This document shows, piece by piece, positions 36,715 to 45,246 of a DNA stretch of 51,732 nucleotides. The DNA comes from Peribacillus butanolivorans. GTDB taxonomy: Bacteria > Bacillota > Bacilli > Bacillales > DSM-1321. The notes under the pieces were generated by a model. The model had not been told where the DNA came from. It saw only the letters and a list, made by a program, of their open reading frames with translations, and ran no database searches. The stretch lies in the NCBI RefSeq assembly GCF_001273755.1, contig NZ_LGYA01000001.1, positions 360,670 through 412,401 on the forward strand. Reading direction: 5' to 3'. How positions within the stretch are numbered: position 1 is the first letter of the stretch; each line of letters opens with the position of its first letter. The translations under genes and the position numbers were made by a program.

Positions 36715-37650
36715 CTAAAATTTCATTCTTTTTAACTTAATAATAAATACTGTTTTTTCATATGACGTACTGGAAAGATGAATTTCCCCACCTAATGCTT
36801 CTACAAGTCGCTTCGTGATCGTTAGTCCAAGTCCGCTACCTTGATATAAACGATTTCTTGAATCTTCTAATGTATACATACGCTCAAATACTTTATCGAT
36901 TTGTGACTCAGCAATCCCTTTTCCTTTATCCCATATTTCAATACACACAACCTTTTCATCACTTTTTAAAGTCAAGCCCAGTGTTTTTCCATCATCTCCA
37001 TAAGTAATAGCGTTCGAGATTAAATTATTTAACACTCTATTTAGCACCTCAACATTTCCAAGTGCATATAGAGGTTCATTTGGTATATCAATATGGACCG
37101 AAAATCCTTTCGCCATTAGTAAATCATAGAACGATAAAATATTTTCCTGACACACTTCATTCATATTAATTCTAGTTAACTCGATTTTTTTATCTCCCGA
37201 CTCTAATTTCGCTAAGTCAAAAAACTTATGAATGAGTTCTATTACATCAATAGTTTTCATATGCACCTTTTTCAGCAGTGCTTGTCGTTCGTCCTCACTC
37301 ATCGTAGGATCTGTATGTAACATCTCTGCATACCCAAGAACAACCGTCAGCGGTGTTTTTAAGTCATGCGATACATTAGAGAGCATCTTGCGCATGGACA
37401 TCTCTAACTTGGCATGATCGGCATTTGTGATTTGCTTTGCTACTAATAAATGATTAATAGCGACTAATAGCTTTTGTAGTTCTTTATCATCTGTCACAAC
37501 TAATAACTTTTCACCTGTTTGGTTTTCCAAAATATCCTGGAGCTTTTCATATATGTAACGTAAATTCGCATCTTTACTTTTCTGCGTTCTATATTGAAAA
37601 AAAACAACACCTAATAATATGAAAATTATCATCATTAAAAAAAATACCAT
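36715..37650 (-). CDS. ycbM: sensor histidine kinase (YcbM-like)
   Basis: 311 aa with a single N-terminal helix (MVFFLMMIIFILLGVVFFQY) and no extracellular domain, as in intramembrane-sensing kinases of antibiotic-stress systems. The H box MLSNVSHDLKTPLTVVLGYAEM carries the phosphoacceptor near H94. The N box is VLNNLISNAITY, and the G boxes are WDKGKGI and GSGLGLTITKRLV. It starts one base after the YcbL stop, so the two are co-translated. It should phosphorylate the adjacent regulator. Confidence 0.9.
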   Translation of the reverse strand: MVFFLMMIIFILLGVVFFQYRTQKSKDANLRYIYEKLQDILENQTGEKLLVVTDDKELQKLLVAINHLLVAKQITNADHAKLEMSMRKMLSNVSHDLKTPLTVVLGYAEMLHTDPTMSEDERQALLKKVHMKTIDVIELIHKFFDLAKLESGDKKIELTRINMNEVCQENILSFYDLLMAKGFSVHIDIPNEPLYALGNVEVLNRVLNNLISNAITYGDDGKTLGLTLKSDEKVVCIEIWDKGKGIAESQIDKVFERMYTLEDSRNRLYQGSGLGLTITKRLVEALGGEIHLSSTSYEKTVFIIKLKRMKF

Positions 37651-37651
37651 G

Positions 37652-38347
37652 CTACATCACTTCCAGCTTATAACCGATTCCCCATAATGTTTTAATATAC
37701 TCTGGGTTTGATGGATCATCCTCTATCTTCTCTCGCAGCCTTCTCATATGAACATTAATAACATTCTCATCACCATAATATTCTTCATTCCAAATGAGGT
37801 TATAAATTTGAGTTTTTGTAAACACACGATTGCGATTCATCGCAAATAGCTTTAATAGTTCAAACTCTTTAGAAGTGAGTTTAATAACTTTCTCTTTCTT
37901 CCAGACAGTAAAATTGATTGTATCTATTTCCAAATCACCAATCTGAATAATTTTATCTTGTATCTTTAGTGGAGCTGAATATTTTGTCGAACGACGAATT
38001 CCTGCCTTCACCCGGGCCGACAACTCAATCATTGAAAATGGCTTACAAATATAATCATCTGCTCCGAGGCCTAACCCGATTGCCTTATCAACATCTGTGT
38101 CCCTAGCAGACATTAGTAAAATAGGGACAGCACTTCTTTCACGAATCAATTTCATTACTTCTAAGCCATCTATCTTTGGTATCATAATATCTAGTATGAT
38201 TAAATCAAACGAACATTGCGTGAATTTTTCCAGTCCAACTTCTCCATCAGAAGCTGTCGCTACAATAAAACCCTCTTTTGTTAAATAGCTTTCTACCATT
38301 TCTTGAATCGATAGATCATCTTCCACTAGCAAAATATTAGATTGCAT
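37652..38347 (-). CDS. ycbL: OmpR-family response regulator (YcbL-like)
   Basis: 231 aa. Receiver domain at residues 1-118: acidic pair VEDD, phospho-Asp in DLIILDIMIPKIDG, Lys in ICKPFSMIEL. Winged-helix effector at ~130-230: LTSKEFELLKLFAMNRNRVF and VINVHMRRLREKIEDDPSNP. It is the first gene of the four-gene minus-strand unit ycbLMNO. A TATAAT box lies about 40 bp upstream on the minus strand. It probably activates ycbNO from the TAAG repeats. Confidence 0.92.
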   Translation of the reverse strand: MQSNILLVEDDLSIQEMVESYLTKEGFIVATASDGEVGLEKFTQCSFDLIILDIMIPKIDGLEVMKLIRERSAVPILLMSARDTDVDKAIGLGLGADDYICKPFSMIELSARVKAGIRRSTKYSAPLKIQDKIIQIGDLEIDTINFTVWKKEKVIKLTSKEFELLKLFAMNRNRVFTKTQIYNLIWNEEYYGDENVINVHMRRLREKIEDDPSNPEYIKTLWGIGYKLEVM

Positions 38348-38590
38348 TTCTTACCGCTCCCAACTTTTACATATATTAACATCTTTAATTATACCCCAAG
38401 ATCTATTAAACGTGAAAAAAGGTGGAAACCATTCTAGCAGAAATTCTATTGGTGCATACAACAGCAAATGCCAATTAATTCTCAAAACTTGTAGTACTAA
38501 ATTAAACACGATCATCAAAATATTGAATTAATGAAGCTGCTACAGTATCCTTGATATTATAATATTCTGAAAAATGTAGGGGGAGAAATA

Positions 38591-39076
38591 ATGGAGGAGA
38601 AAGTGCTAAAAGCGATTCAAGATGATTATCCAGATGCATTTGCATGGTGTTATGGATGTGGTCGGTTAAATAAAGATGGTCATCATTTTCGAACGGGTTG
38701 GCAAGGAGAACAAACTAGGACAATTTATACACCACGCTCAGAACATATTGCAATTCCAGGCTTCGTTTATGGCGGCTTAATTGCATCGTTAATTGATTGT
38801 CATGGAACAGGTTCGGCTGCATTGGCATTGCATCGAAAAAATGGGCATGAAGTTGGGGATGGAATAGAGCCTCCTCGGTTTGTAACAGCTTCATTAAAAG
38901 TGGAATTTGTAAGGCCAACTCCAAATGATGTTCCATTAATAGCGGTTGGGAGGATACAAGAGATTCATCCTAAGAAGTGGAAAATTGATATAGAAGTATT
39001 TGCAAATGAAACACTTTGTGCTCGTGGAGAAGTTGTAGCAGTGGTGATGCCGAGCACTTTTACAAGCAAAGAATAA
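38591..39076 (+). CDS. PaaI-like hotdog thioesterase
   Basis: 161 aa, ATG after TAGGGGGAG. Hotdog fold with the hallmark helix segment PGFVYGGLIASLIDCHGTGS, the Asp of which is the likely catalytic residue, and the strands VTASLKVEFVRPTPNDVPL. A Cys-rich start, WCYGCGRLNKDGHH, resembles the CxxC loop seen in some family members. It would hydrolyse acyl-CoA thioesters; the substrate is unknown. It is divergent from ycbL. Confidence 0.82.
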   Translation: MEEKVLKAIQDDYPDAFAWCYGCGRLNKDGHHFRTGWQGEQTRTIYTPRSEHIAIPGFVYGGLIASLIDCHGTGSAALALHRKNGHEVGDGIEPPRFVTASLKVEFVRPTPNDVPLIAVGRIQEIHPKKWKIDIEVFANETLCARGEVVAVVMPSTFTSKE

Positions 39077-39171
39077 TCCCTAGCATGATGGGTCATAAGT
39101 CATCAATGCAACGGATCCTTCAGTTGAGAAGAAGTAAGGCCTAATAAAAGCTTTATAAGAAAAAGAGTATG

Positions 39172-39202
39172 TGACCGTCCAAGCATTTGGACGGTTATTT
39201 AG
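39172..39202 (+). terminator. terminator-like hairpin
   Basis: ACCGTCCAA-GCAT-TTGGACGGT followed by TATTT. 39203-39471 otherwise shows nothing recognisable. Confidence 0.7.
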
Positions 39203-39471
39203 TGCACCTAGCAAGTATCTTCAAAATCAAAGAATGAAAGACAGTGCAGGGCAGAATGTTTTAACATACATATTCACCTTAGCTTGATGGAGAAAGTCCA
39301 TCCAAGTGAGTGATTCCAAGGCGGTTGAGCGCTTTTTGTACCAAAATACCGATGTAACTGACAGCGCATTTTATGCAAGTTAGAGCTATTTAGTTACATG
39401 TGGCTGGAAATCACAAGCGAAATTTCAGTTTATCAATATACTTAAAATATAAGCAAAGGGAGGTCGCAAAG

Positions 39472-39927
39472 ATGAAAATACAGGTAGAGATAGATGAGGA
39501 GGTCCAAGCGATAGAGGTACTTATCCGAAATCATGAATGGAATGAGGAAGTGCAAGAATTAATGGAGCGCTTGAAGGAGAGAAAACGACCATATTTTGTT
39601 GGCAGGAAAGAAGATATGCAGCATGTTTTCAGGGCAGAAGAAATAATCTGTTTGTTTACAGAGCAAGATTCCATAATGGTGCGGACGAAACAAGGGACTT
39701 TTGAAATGAAAGAAAGATTATATGAACTGGAAAAGGACCTTCCAGGTAATCAGTTCGTTCGATTATCCAAATCGGTGATCGCAAATCTAAATGAATTAAG
39801 CAGATTTGAGGTATCTTTCAACGGAACTTTATGCGTTTATTTTAAGTCAGGGGAAAAAGAATATGTTTCTCGACACTATGTTCAAGGAATTAAGAAAGCA
39901 TTTCAATGGAGAAGGAAGGGATTATGA
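39472..39927 (+). CDS. LytTR-family transcriptional regulator
   Basis: 151 aa, ATG after GGGAGG. Unlike AgrA-type proteins there is no receiver domain. A ~50-residue N-terminal helical piece (MKIQVEIDEEVQAIEVLIRN) precedes the LytTR DNA-binding domain: IICLFTEQDSIMVRTKQGTF, then FVRLSKSVIANLNELSRFEV and the final KEYVSRHYVQGIKKAF. Its stop overlaps the start of a DUF3021 gene (ATGA), a pairing known in Firmicutes in which the membrane protein is thought to sequester or control the regulator. Confidence 0.88.
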   Translation: MKIQVEIDEEVQAIEVLIRNHEWNEEVQELMERLKERKRPYFVGRKEDMQHVFRAEEIICLFTEQDSIMVRTKQGTFEMKERLYELEKDLPGNQFVRLSKSVIANLNELSRFEVSFNGTLCVYFKSGEKEYVSRHYVQGIKKAFQWRRKGL

Positions 39928-40343
39928 TGAAAACACTTTTGTTTCGTAGTTTTGTAGGGATTTGTTTTGGAGCACTCGTGATGGTATTGACGTGTTTTGG
40001 AGTAATAGGTTTTGGTGATGTGACCTCATTAGACAGTGGGATTTTCGTGAAAAATGCGATAGGCTGCCTATTATGTGGCTGGTTTTTCAGCACAGCAACT
40101 ATATTATTTGAAATAGAGAAATGGAGTTTATTATCTCAGACTATTCTACATTTTTTGACTGTTAGCATATTATACTTTCTTCTTTCTTTCTTTGTTGGAT
40201 GGATTCCATTTAGTTTAAAAGGGTTAGTAACAGGAATTGGTATTTTCCTACCATTCTATGCGATCATCTGGATTATTTTCTATCTCTATTTCCGCTACCA
40301 AGTGAAAATTTTGAATGATGGGTTAGATAAGAGAGGTAATTGA
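39924..40343 (+). CDS. DUF3021 membrane protein
   Basis: 139 aa with four hydrophobic helices: SFVGICFGALVMVLTCFGVI, AIGCLLCGWFFSTATILFEI, a third around VSILYFLLSFFVGWIPF and a fourth, ITGIGIFLPFYAIIWIIFYL-like. The tail is short and basic. It overlaps the LytTR gene by 4 bp (ATGA), so translation is coupled. It is probably the membrane partner of the regulator. Confidence 0.85.
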   Translation: MMKTLLFRSFVGICFGALVMVLTCFGVIGFGDVTSLDSGIFVKNAIGCLLCGWFFSTATILFEIEKWSLLSQTILHFLTVSILYFLLSFFVGWIPFSLKGLVTGIGIFLPFYAIIWIIFYLYFRYQVKILNDGLDKRGN

Positions 40344-40445
40344 GAGAGGATGGACAGTAATTTTTTAAGGTAAGAGAGATAAGTAGTTTCAGTAATAATG
40401 TTTTTACCTGATTGAGTTGCTTTTTTAGTAGCTCTTTGTTTATTG

Positions 40446-40541
40446 GCTCCTGCCTATGTGCTGCTGGCTTCTGATGATTCTTCTTACATATCAGGACAAA
40501 TACTTTTTGTAAATGGTGGATCAATCGCTACCTTTTTATGA
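40446..40541 (+). pseudogene. C-terminal fragment of a short-chain dehydrogenase
   Basis: Reads APAYVLLASDDSSYISGQIL and FVNGGSIATFL-stop, the invariant end of SDR/glucose-1-dehydrogenase-type enzymes (xxASDxSSYxTGQxLxVxGG). No other part of the gene remains. Confidence 0.7.
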
Positions 40542-40593
40542 TGAAATGAATGTTTTCAGCAACTTTTTAATCGAACTTTATTTTAAGCCAACA

Positions 40594-40620
40594 GTAGTGT
40601 ATTCGAACTGTGCAATAAAG
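40594..40620 (+). repeat. short repeat shared with 47826-47852
   Basis: TAGTGTATTCGAACTGT followed by GCAATAAA here and TCATTAAA at the second site. The second copy directly adjoins a fragment of the intergenic repeat family, so this may be a flank module of it. Confidence 0.5.
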
Positions 40621-40685
40621 AATTTTATGGATAAAACCTAACTTCTTGTAAAAAATAAGATAATAATCTACAAGGAGACTTAATA

Positions 40686-41099
40686 ATGAAAAAAATAGCC
40701 ATACTCTTTCTTATCTTTTTCATTTCGTCTAGTAGTGCTACTGAAGCAAAAAACACAATTGAAACAATTCCTCAAAACAAGCCACCTTCCATTATGGAAT
40801 TAGCTTTTCTAAGATATCTTGGTGGAACCATTCTTGAAGTTATGGAAAAACACGGTGATAGTCAATTATTCACATTTAATAGAATTGAAAAAATTTCAAG
40901 AGATATTCAAAATGATACATATGATGTGTCATTACATGTAATGGGATATGAGGGACCCATCAACCCACCTTTTAAGTTAATTCAAATGACTATTCGTATA
41001 CCAGGAGAAAAATATACTAAATATAGTGTGATTTCATACAAACATCGGTATATTAATGACAAAGAATTGAATGAGCTAACTAAATATGTTACTGATTAA
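40686..41099 (+). CDS. secreted DUF3888-like protein
   Basis: 137 aa, ATG after AAGGAG. Signal peptide at 1-22 (KKIAILFLIFFISSSSATEA). The mature part reads SIMELAFLRYLGGTILEVME, then FNRIEKISRDIQNDTYDVSL and IPGEKYTKYSVISYKHRYIN. The pattern agrees with the DUF3888 family as I know it (small exported Bacillus proteins of unknown function). It is intact and is followed by a repeat-family copy. Confidence 0.6.
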   Translation: MKKIAILFLIFFISSSSATEAKNTIETIPQNKPPSIMELAFLRYLGGTILEVMEKHGDSQLFTFNRIEKISRDIQNDTYDVSLHVMGYEGPINPPFKLIQMTIRIPGEKYTKYSVISYKHRYINDKELNELTKYVTD

Positions 41100-41120
41100 A
41101 TTAGATTTCATAATTTCGCA

Positions 41121-41222
41121 GTTTGTGTCCACTCTACAATAAGTCTTAATGAACGGGTGCGTTAGCTTCTTTAAGGCAGCTTTTTCTTTATGCCTCTATC
41201 GGGGCAGATTAGTTGAAGAAGG
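41121..41222 (+). repeat. intergenic repeat family, copy 1 (full)
   Basis: Runs from TGTGTCCACTCTACAATAAG through GAACGGGTGCGTTAGCTT, an internal AGCTTCTTTAAGGCAGCTTTTT hairpin, and the right end CTATCGGGGCAGATTAGTTGAA. Its ends form an imperfect inverted repeat (GAACTAA..GGTGC against GGGGCAGATTAGTTC). The same order recurs at 45070 and 48098. Confidence 0.75.
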
Positions 41223-41262
41223 ATTGATAACTTTTTTCTAATTAGGAAAGATTAGAAAAGAT

Positions 41263-41690
41263 GTGTGTGTTTATATAAAAAAACTTATTGTACTGATTTT
41301 GATTATATCTCTATTTACTTTAGATTCAGTTGGAGTGTATGCACTCAAAGAATGCCCAGAGTTAAATGAGTTAGAAGAAATATCAATAAGGGATAAAAAA
41401 GAAGTAGTTAAAGCATTAAAAATATTAATTCCTAAAACTTACGAAGTAGGAGATTATCCTGTAATTCGTTCGAATCAATTACTAAAGGATGTCTCCCGAA
41501 GAAGCGTTTAATTATGTTCCAAATGTCATTGAGGTGTTACTTACAGGCTTCCATTTCCCTACTATTATGTCTAGAGCGACTTCGATAATACCACTAACTT
41601 CATTTTCATTGAGCTTATCGGTTATAATGAAGTTGGAAGTCTTCGTTTGCGATTATGTGGAGACCCGAATTTTATATTATTTGAGGTAGT
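41263..41690 (+). pseudogene. secreted hypothetical protein gene with two frameshifts
   Basis: The first frame (41263-41511) has a signal peptide (KKLIVLILIISLFTLDSVGV) and KECPELNELEEISIRDKKEV. A second frame from 41489 carries EEAFNYVPNVIEVLLTG. A third reads TTNFIFIELIGYNEVGSLRL and CGDPNFILFEVVY up to ~41690. Joined, they would give a ~140-residue exported protein. No family recognised. Confidence 0.55.
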
Positions 41691-41721
41691 ATACCTTACT
41701 TATCAAAGGAGTTTATTCATC

Positions 41722-42519
41722 ATGAATGTGCTACAAAAAACACAAAAAATAGTTCGCTATCAGAATCAACAGGGCAAAATACATTACGGTATTGTTGAGG
41801 ATGAGATGATATTACAACTGTCTAGCAGTTTTGCTGAACTTGTCAACAAGGAAATAAAGTATGACGGGGTAGAGCTGAAATATAGTGACGTTAAAATTTT
41901 GGAACCTGTAAAACCTTCTAAAGTGGTTAATTTCGGCTGGACCTATGCAGGTCATGCGAAGGAAACAGGGGGAGAGGCAAACCTTGTAGAACCATTTCTA
42001 TTTTTAAAGCCATTATCTGCGCTTATTCCAGACAAGGAGAAAATTATCCTTCCTCCAAATGATCTATCCAACCAAGTAGAACTTGAAGGGGAAGTAGCCT
42101 TGGTGATTGGGAAGCGCGGAAAAAACATTAAAGAAGAAGATGCGCTTGATTATGTGTTTGGTTGCACGATATTTAATGACGTCACAGCAAGAGATCTTAC
42201 AAAAAAAGATCCACAGTTTACGCGGGGCAAAGGATTTGATACGTTCGGACCTTTGGGGCCGTGCATCGTTACCGGGGTAGATCCTACAAATTTGCGGATT
42301 GTGACCACTTTAAACGGCCGCGTTGTCCAAGACGGGAATACCAATGAAATGTCTCTAAGCATTCCGTATCTAATCAGCTGGCTTTCGCAGGTAATGACAC
42401 TTGAGCCAGGTGACATTTTGGCCACGGGTTCACCATCTGGCAGCTGCCCGATCAAGTCAGGGGATGAGGTCGTTGTTGAAGTCGAGAATATCGGTCGGTT
42501 ATGTAATGAGGTTCAGTAG
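41722..42519 (+). CDS. fumarylacetoacetate hydrolase-family protein
   Basis: 265 aa. Start is the ATG 10 nt after AAAGGAG; the longer frame runs back into the upstream pseudogene. FAH C-terminal catalytic fold with metal site Glu/Asp in QVELEGEVALVIGKRGKNI and VTARDLTKKDPQFTRGKGFD, the FGPLGPCIVTG signature and PGDILATGSPSG. Members hydrolyse or decarboxylate beta-diketo acids or hydroxyhepta-dienedioates in aromatic catabolism. No pathway partner is nearby. It looks intact. Confidence 0.88.
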   Translation: MNVLQKTQKIVRYQNQQGKIHYGIVEDEMILQLSSSFAELVNKEIKYDGVELKYSDVKILEPVKPSKVVNFGWTYAGHAKETGGEANLVEPFLFLKPLSALIPDKEKIILPPNDLSNQVELEGEVALVIGKRGKNIKEEDALDYVFGCTIFNDVTARDLTKKDPQFTRGKGFDTFGPLGPCIVTGVDPTNLRIVTTLNGRVVQDGNTNEMSLSIPYLISWLSQVMTLEPGDILATGSPSGSCPIKSGDEVVVEVENIGRLCNEVQ

Positions 42520-42620
42520 GATTTGCCAGTATTCTTAATGCCAAATATGAAAATGTTCATAAATAGATGAGCCGACTTTTTAAAATGTTACAGGGGACAT
42601 CGCAATAAAAAAAGAAGAGT

Positions 42621-42746
42621 TTCTTTGTTCTTGCATTCGCTTGTGGTGCTGCTAGAGAAACGGCAGTATTAAAAGAGCTTGGTGTCAATTTATTTGAGAT
42701 AAATGATAAACCTGATGGTCAATGGCTAAATATAGTTGAGTATTGA
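42621..42746 (+). pseudogene. gene remnant (41 codons)
   Basis: Reads FFVLAFACGAARETAVLKEL and GVNLFEINDKPDGQWLNIVE, then a stop, with no start codon. It is protein-like. The family is not recognised. Confidence 0.4.
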
Positions 42747-42751
42747 ATCAT

Positions 42752-42785
42752 TTGAACTAACGAGTGCGTTTGATTAAGGAACACA
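42752..42785 (+). repeat. intergenic repeat family, left-end fragment
   Basis: TTGAACTAACGAGTGCGTTTGATTAAGGA matches the left end of the family (GAACTAACGGGTGCGTTAG). The right end is missing. It directly follows the stop of the 42746 remnant. Confidence 0.55.
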
Positions 42786-42831
42786 AAAATGATCAATCTT
42801 TTTTATAAAAGAATAATCCAATTAAATAGTA

Positions 42832-42882
42832 TAAGGGCATGTTTTGATTATCTTTTTTCAAAACATGCCCTTTCTATTTATT
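42832..42882. terminator. terminator
   Basis: 15-bp stem AAGGGCATGTTTTGA/TCAAAACATGCCCTT with a 10-nt loop, then TCTATTT. It lies in the 42787-43046 gap, which has no gene. Confidence 0.8.
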
Positions 42883-43046
42883 CATATTAAGATTTCTTGT
42901 ATTAATTTGATCAAACTTTGTTTCAAAGCTACAGACATATGGTATGAAAATTTTGTAGGTTTTCACTTAAACTAATGAAGCAGATACTTCAAAAAGGATT
43001 ATTGAAAGCTTTATTGAATTTAAGAGCTGAGAGGGAGGGGTTCCGA

Positions 43047-43592
43047 GTGCTTAATGTTGAGGTTAGAAGGCCAAGAACTGAGAACATTAAAGAGTTAAAT
43101 CATTTTTTTAGGGTAGTGATTACAGACACGTTTACTAAAGAAGGTATCGGAGAGAAGTTAGATGATATAGAAGATGAAATCGAAGCTAAGAAAAAATACT
43201 TAGAAAGTGATCTTGAAAGCAATGGGGAAAAACGATATTTCTTGATTGCTTTAGATGATGATAAAATTATTGGTTCAATCGAATACGGTCCATCAAGCGA
43301 GCTGATATGCAATTGTACAAACAATGCTTTAGATAAGCTAATTGAAGTAGGTACAGTATTTGTTCATCCTGACTACCAGAGGAATGGGGTAGGTAATTTG
43401 CTATTGAAGACAATGTATCATACTTTGCAGCATAGGGGCATAGAAGAATTTTGTTTAGATAGTGGATATATTCGTGCACAAAAAATCTGGAAAAAGAAAT
43501 TTGGAGATCCTGATTATTTGTTAAAGGATTATTGGGATGAAGGGTATGATCATATGGTTTGGAGAATCAAGGTCAAGGATTTATTAAAATAG
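43047..43592 (+). CDS. GNAT-family N-acetyltransferase
   Basis: 181 aa. GTG at 43047 after GGGAGGGG is preferred to the upstream ATG at 42975, which lacks a site. Acetyl-CoA motif A is VFVHPDYQRNGVGNLLLKTM (Q/RxxGxG). Upstream strands read YFLIALDDDKIIGSIEYG. The tail WKKKFGDPDYLLKDYWDEG is typical of the YobR/YjdJ-type branch. The acceptor is unknown. Confidence 0.82.
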   Translation: MLNVEVRRPRTENIKELNHFFRVVITDTFTKEGIGEKLDDIEDEIEAKKKYLESDLESNGEKRYFLIALDDDKIIGSIEYGPSSELICNCTNNALDKLIEVGTVFVHPDYQRNGVGNLLLKTMYHTLQHRGIEEFCLDSGYIRAQKIWKKKFGDPDYLLKDYWDEGYDHMVWRIKVKDLLK

Positions 43593-43629
43593 GATATTTT
43601 GCACTCGTTCGTTGTATGCTTTTATATTA

Positions 43630-43987
43630 TTAAAATTCACTTTTCACCACGTCATTTCCTTCTATAAATTCTTTATTCAATGCATAGTAATCTTTTACAT
43701 CAACTATAATCCATCGTTTGAATTTTTCATTATAAGTTAAAGCTAACCAATATTCCTCAAATGTTTCTACTATTGGTTCACTGTCATTAAATCCATTGTA
43801 TCTTTTTTGTTTATTATGAAATTCTACTGGAATTTCCACTCGATATTGTTCATTTTCTTTAGATAATTTAATATTCCCAAGATCGATTCGAGTCCCTAAC
43901 GCTGTTCCTTTCCAATTTGTTTTTGCAAACTGAATGTTTTCCTCATAGTCTTTAACGATATTATCAGCAGCTGTATTGATAATGGCA
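43630..43987 (-). pseudogene. 5'-truncated gene, NTF2-like C-terminal domain
   Basis: The open frame starts without an initiator at the right-hand repeat fragment (a TAG stands at 43988) and reads AIINTAADNIVKDYEENIQF, then GTRIDLGNIKLSKENEQYRV and EYWLALTYNEKFKRWIIVDV to the end. It resembles the extracellular NTF2-like C-terminal domain of TcaA/YvbJ-type membrane proteins. The missing N-terminal part is replaced by repeat-family sequence. Confidence 0.55.
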
Positions 43988-44026
43988 GCCTATTCTTATA
44001 GAACTATCGGGGCAGGATAGTTCAAG
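43988..44026 (+). repeat. intergenic repeat family, right-end fragment
   Basis: Contains CTTATAGAACTATCGGGGCAGGATAGTTCAAG, the right end of the family. Its left edge coincides with the 5' breakpoint of the truncated minus-strand gene. Confidence 0.65.
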
Positions 44027-44155
44027 AGTGCATATTGATTTGTTCAACAATTGGTTCATTTTATGGAATAACACTTATTGAGCTAACTGAGGGTTGAAGA
44101 AAGAATGTTATAATAAGTTTTATTATTTTACTGTTTTGCATTGGAGGTACTTAAC

Positions 44156-44674
44156 TTGGAAATTAGAAAAGCAAGGAAAGAGGATATAAAGGGCATATCA
44201 AGAGTTTATGTTGATAGTTGGAGGACTACTTATCGTGATCTAGTACCTGACGATTATCTGGACGAATTATCGTATGAAGATGCAGAAAAAAGATGGAATG
44301 ATTTTTTATATAACGAAAATGAACCTTTTATATATGTTGCAATTAATGAAACAGGGAAAATTATAGGTTTTGCATCTGGTAAAAGTATAGATGAGAAGAA
44401 TTACGATGGAGAACTATATTCGCTTTATCTCTTACAGGAATGTAGAGGATTTGGTGTTGGTAGGCGGCTTATTTCAGCTATTGCTAAACATTTTAAAGAA
44501 AAAGGTATTTATTCTATGATGGTTTGGGTAATGAAACAGAATAATTCTGGACTTGGATTTTATGAACGTATGGGAGGAAAAGAATACATTCATAGGACCA
44601 GTACGTTTGGAGGAACCATAGTAGAGGATATTGCTTATGGCTGGAAGGATATCTCAGAATTATGTATTGAGTAA
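44156..44674 (+). CDS. GNAT-family N-acetyltransferase
   Basis: 172 aa. TTG at 44156, 8 nt after GGAGG, is chosen; the TTG at 44141 sits inside the site. Motif A SLYLLQECRGFGVGRRLISA (RGFGVGRRL) binds acetyl-CoA. The N-terminus has EDIKGISRVYVDSWRTTYRD, typical of the YitI/RimI-like branch. GFYERMGGKE marks the acceptor side. The acceptor is unknown. Confidence 0.87.
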   Translation: MEIRKARKEDIKGISRVYVDSWRTTYRDLVPDDYLDELSYEDAEKRWNDFLYNENEPFIYVAINETGKIIGFASGKSIDEKNYDGELYSLYLLQECRGFGVGRRLISAIAKHFKEKGIYSMMVWVMKQNNSGLGFYERMGGKEYIHRTSTFGGTIVEDIAYGWKDISELCIE

Positions 44675-44705
44675 GAGTAATAAAGATTTACACGCGTGTA
44701 ACTTG

Positions 44706-44790
44706 TTTAATTAACGGGCGCGATTCTTGAATAAGATTGGCTTTTCTTAATGAACTAACGGGTGGCTTTACTTCATAACAGGGCGATAAT
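44706..44790 (+). repeat. intergenic repeat family, two left-end fragments in tandem
   Basis: AATTAACGGGCGCGATTCTTGAATAAG (from 44709) and TGAACTAACGGGTGGCTTTACTTCATAA (from 44749) are both left ends, separated by TTGGCTTTTCTTAA. Right ends are lacking. The second leads into the start of the 88-aa gene. Confidence 0.6.
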
Positions 44791-44796
44791 TAAGCT

Positions 44797-45063
44797 ATGT
44801 TAGATTTTCTTTTAGGCATTCTTTCCGCAGGATTCGGTGATAATTCTTTGGATACTCGAAAAATTGATCGAAATATAGAATTGCTGAAGAATCATATATG
44901 GTTTAAAGATATATACGAAGATGAAAAATATCATCGATTGTTTTTTGTAAATAGAAATGTTAGGCAGTATTTACAAAGTACAATGCGTGTAAAAAGAATT
45001 ATAAAAAAGGAAAAATCTCAAAGAGTATTTCTTGTATTTTTAAATAAACAGTTAAAAAAATAA
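44797..45063 (+). CDS. small hypothetical protein (88 aa)
   Basis: ATG with only a weak site (AATTAAGC). Short hydrophobic start MLDFLLGILSAGFGDNSLDT, then a basic, helical body with KNHIWFKDIYEDEKYHRLFF and QRVFLVFLNKQLKK. No family recognised. It lies between two repeat-family copies, and the poor ribosome site makes expression uncertain. Confidence 0.45.
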   Translation: MLDFLLGILSAGFGDNSLDTRKIDRNIELLKNHIWFKDIYEDEKYHRLFFVNRNVRQYLQSTMRVKRIIKKEKSQRVFLVFLNKQLKK

Positions 45064-45069
45064 AATATC

Positions 45070-45160
45070 CTTAATGAACTAACAGGTGCGTTAGCTTAAG
45101 ATCAGAGCTGTCTTTAAGGAAGCTTTTTCTTTTATGCAACTATCGGGGCAGAATAGTTCA
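45070..45160 (+). repeat. intergenic repeat family, full copy
   Basis: TTAATGAACTAACAGGTGCG, then TTAGCTTAAGATCAGAGCTG with an AGCT..CTT-AAG..AGCT hairpin and TTTTTCTTTTATG, ending CAACTATCGGGGCAGAATAGTTCAA. Both ends are present (TGAACTAAC left, GGGGCAGAATAGTTCA right, inverted). Confidence 0.75.
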
Positions 45161-45246
45161 ATAGTTGAAAGTTAAGAGACAGAAGAATTAATTAGTTTAA
45201 TAGGTATACTTATTTTATCATCTGAAACAAAGGAATGGAGATTTAC

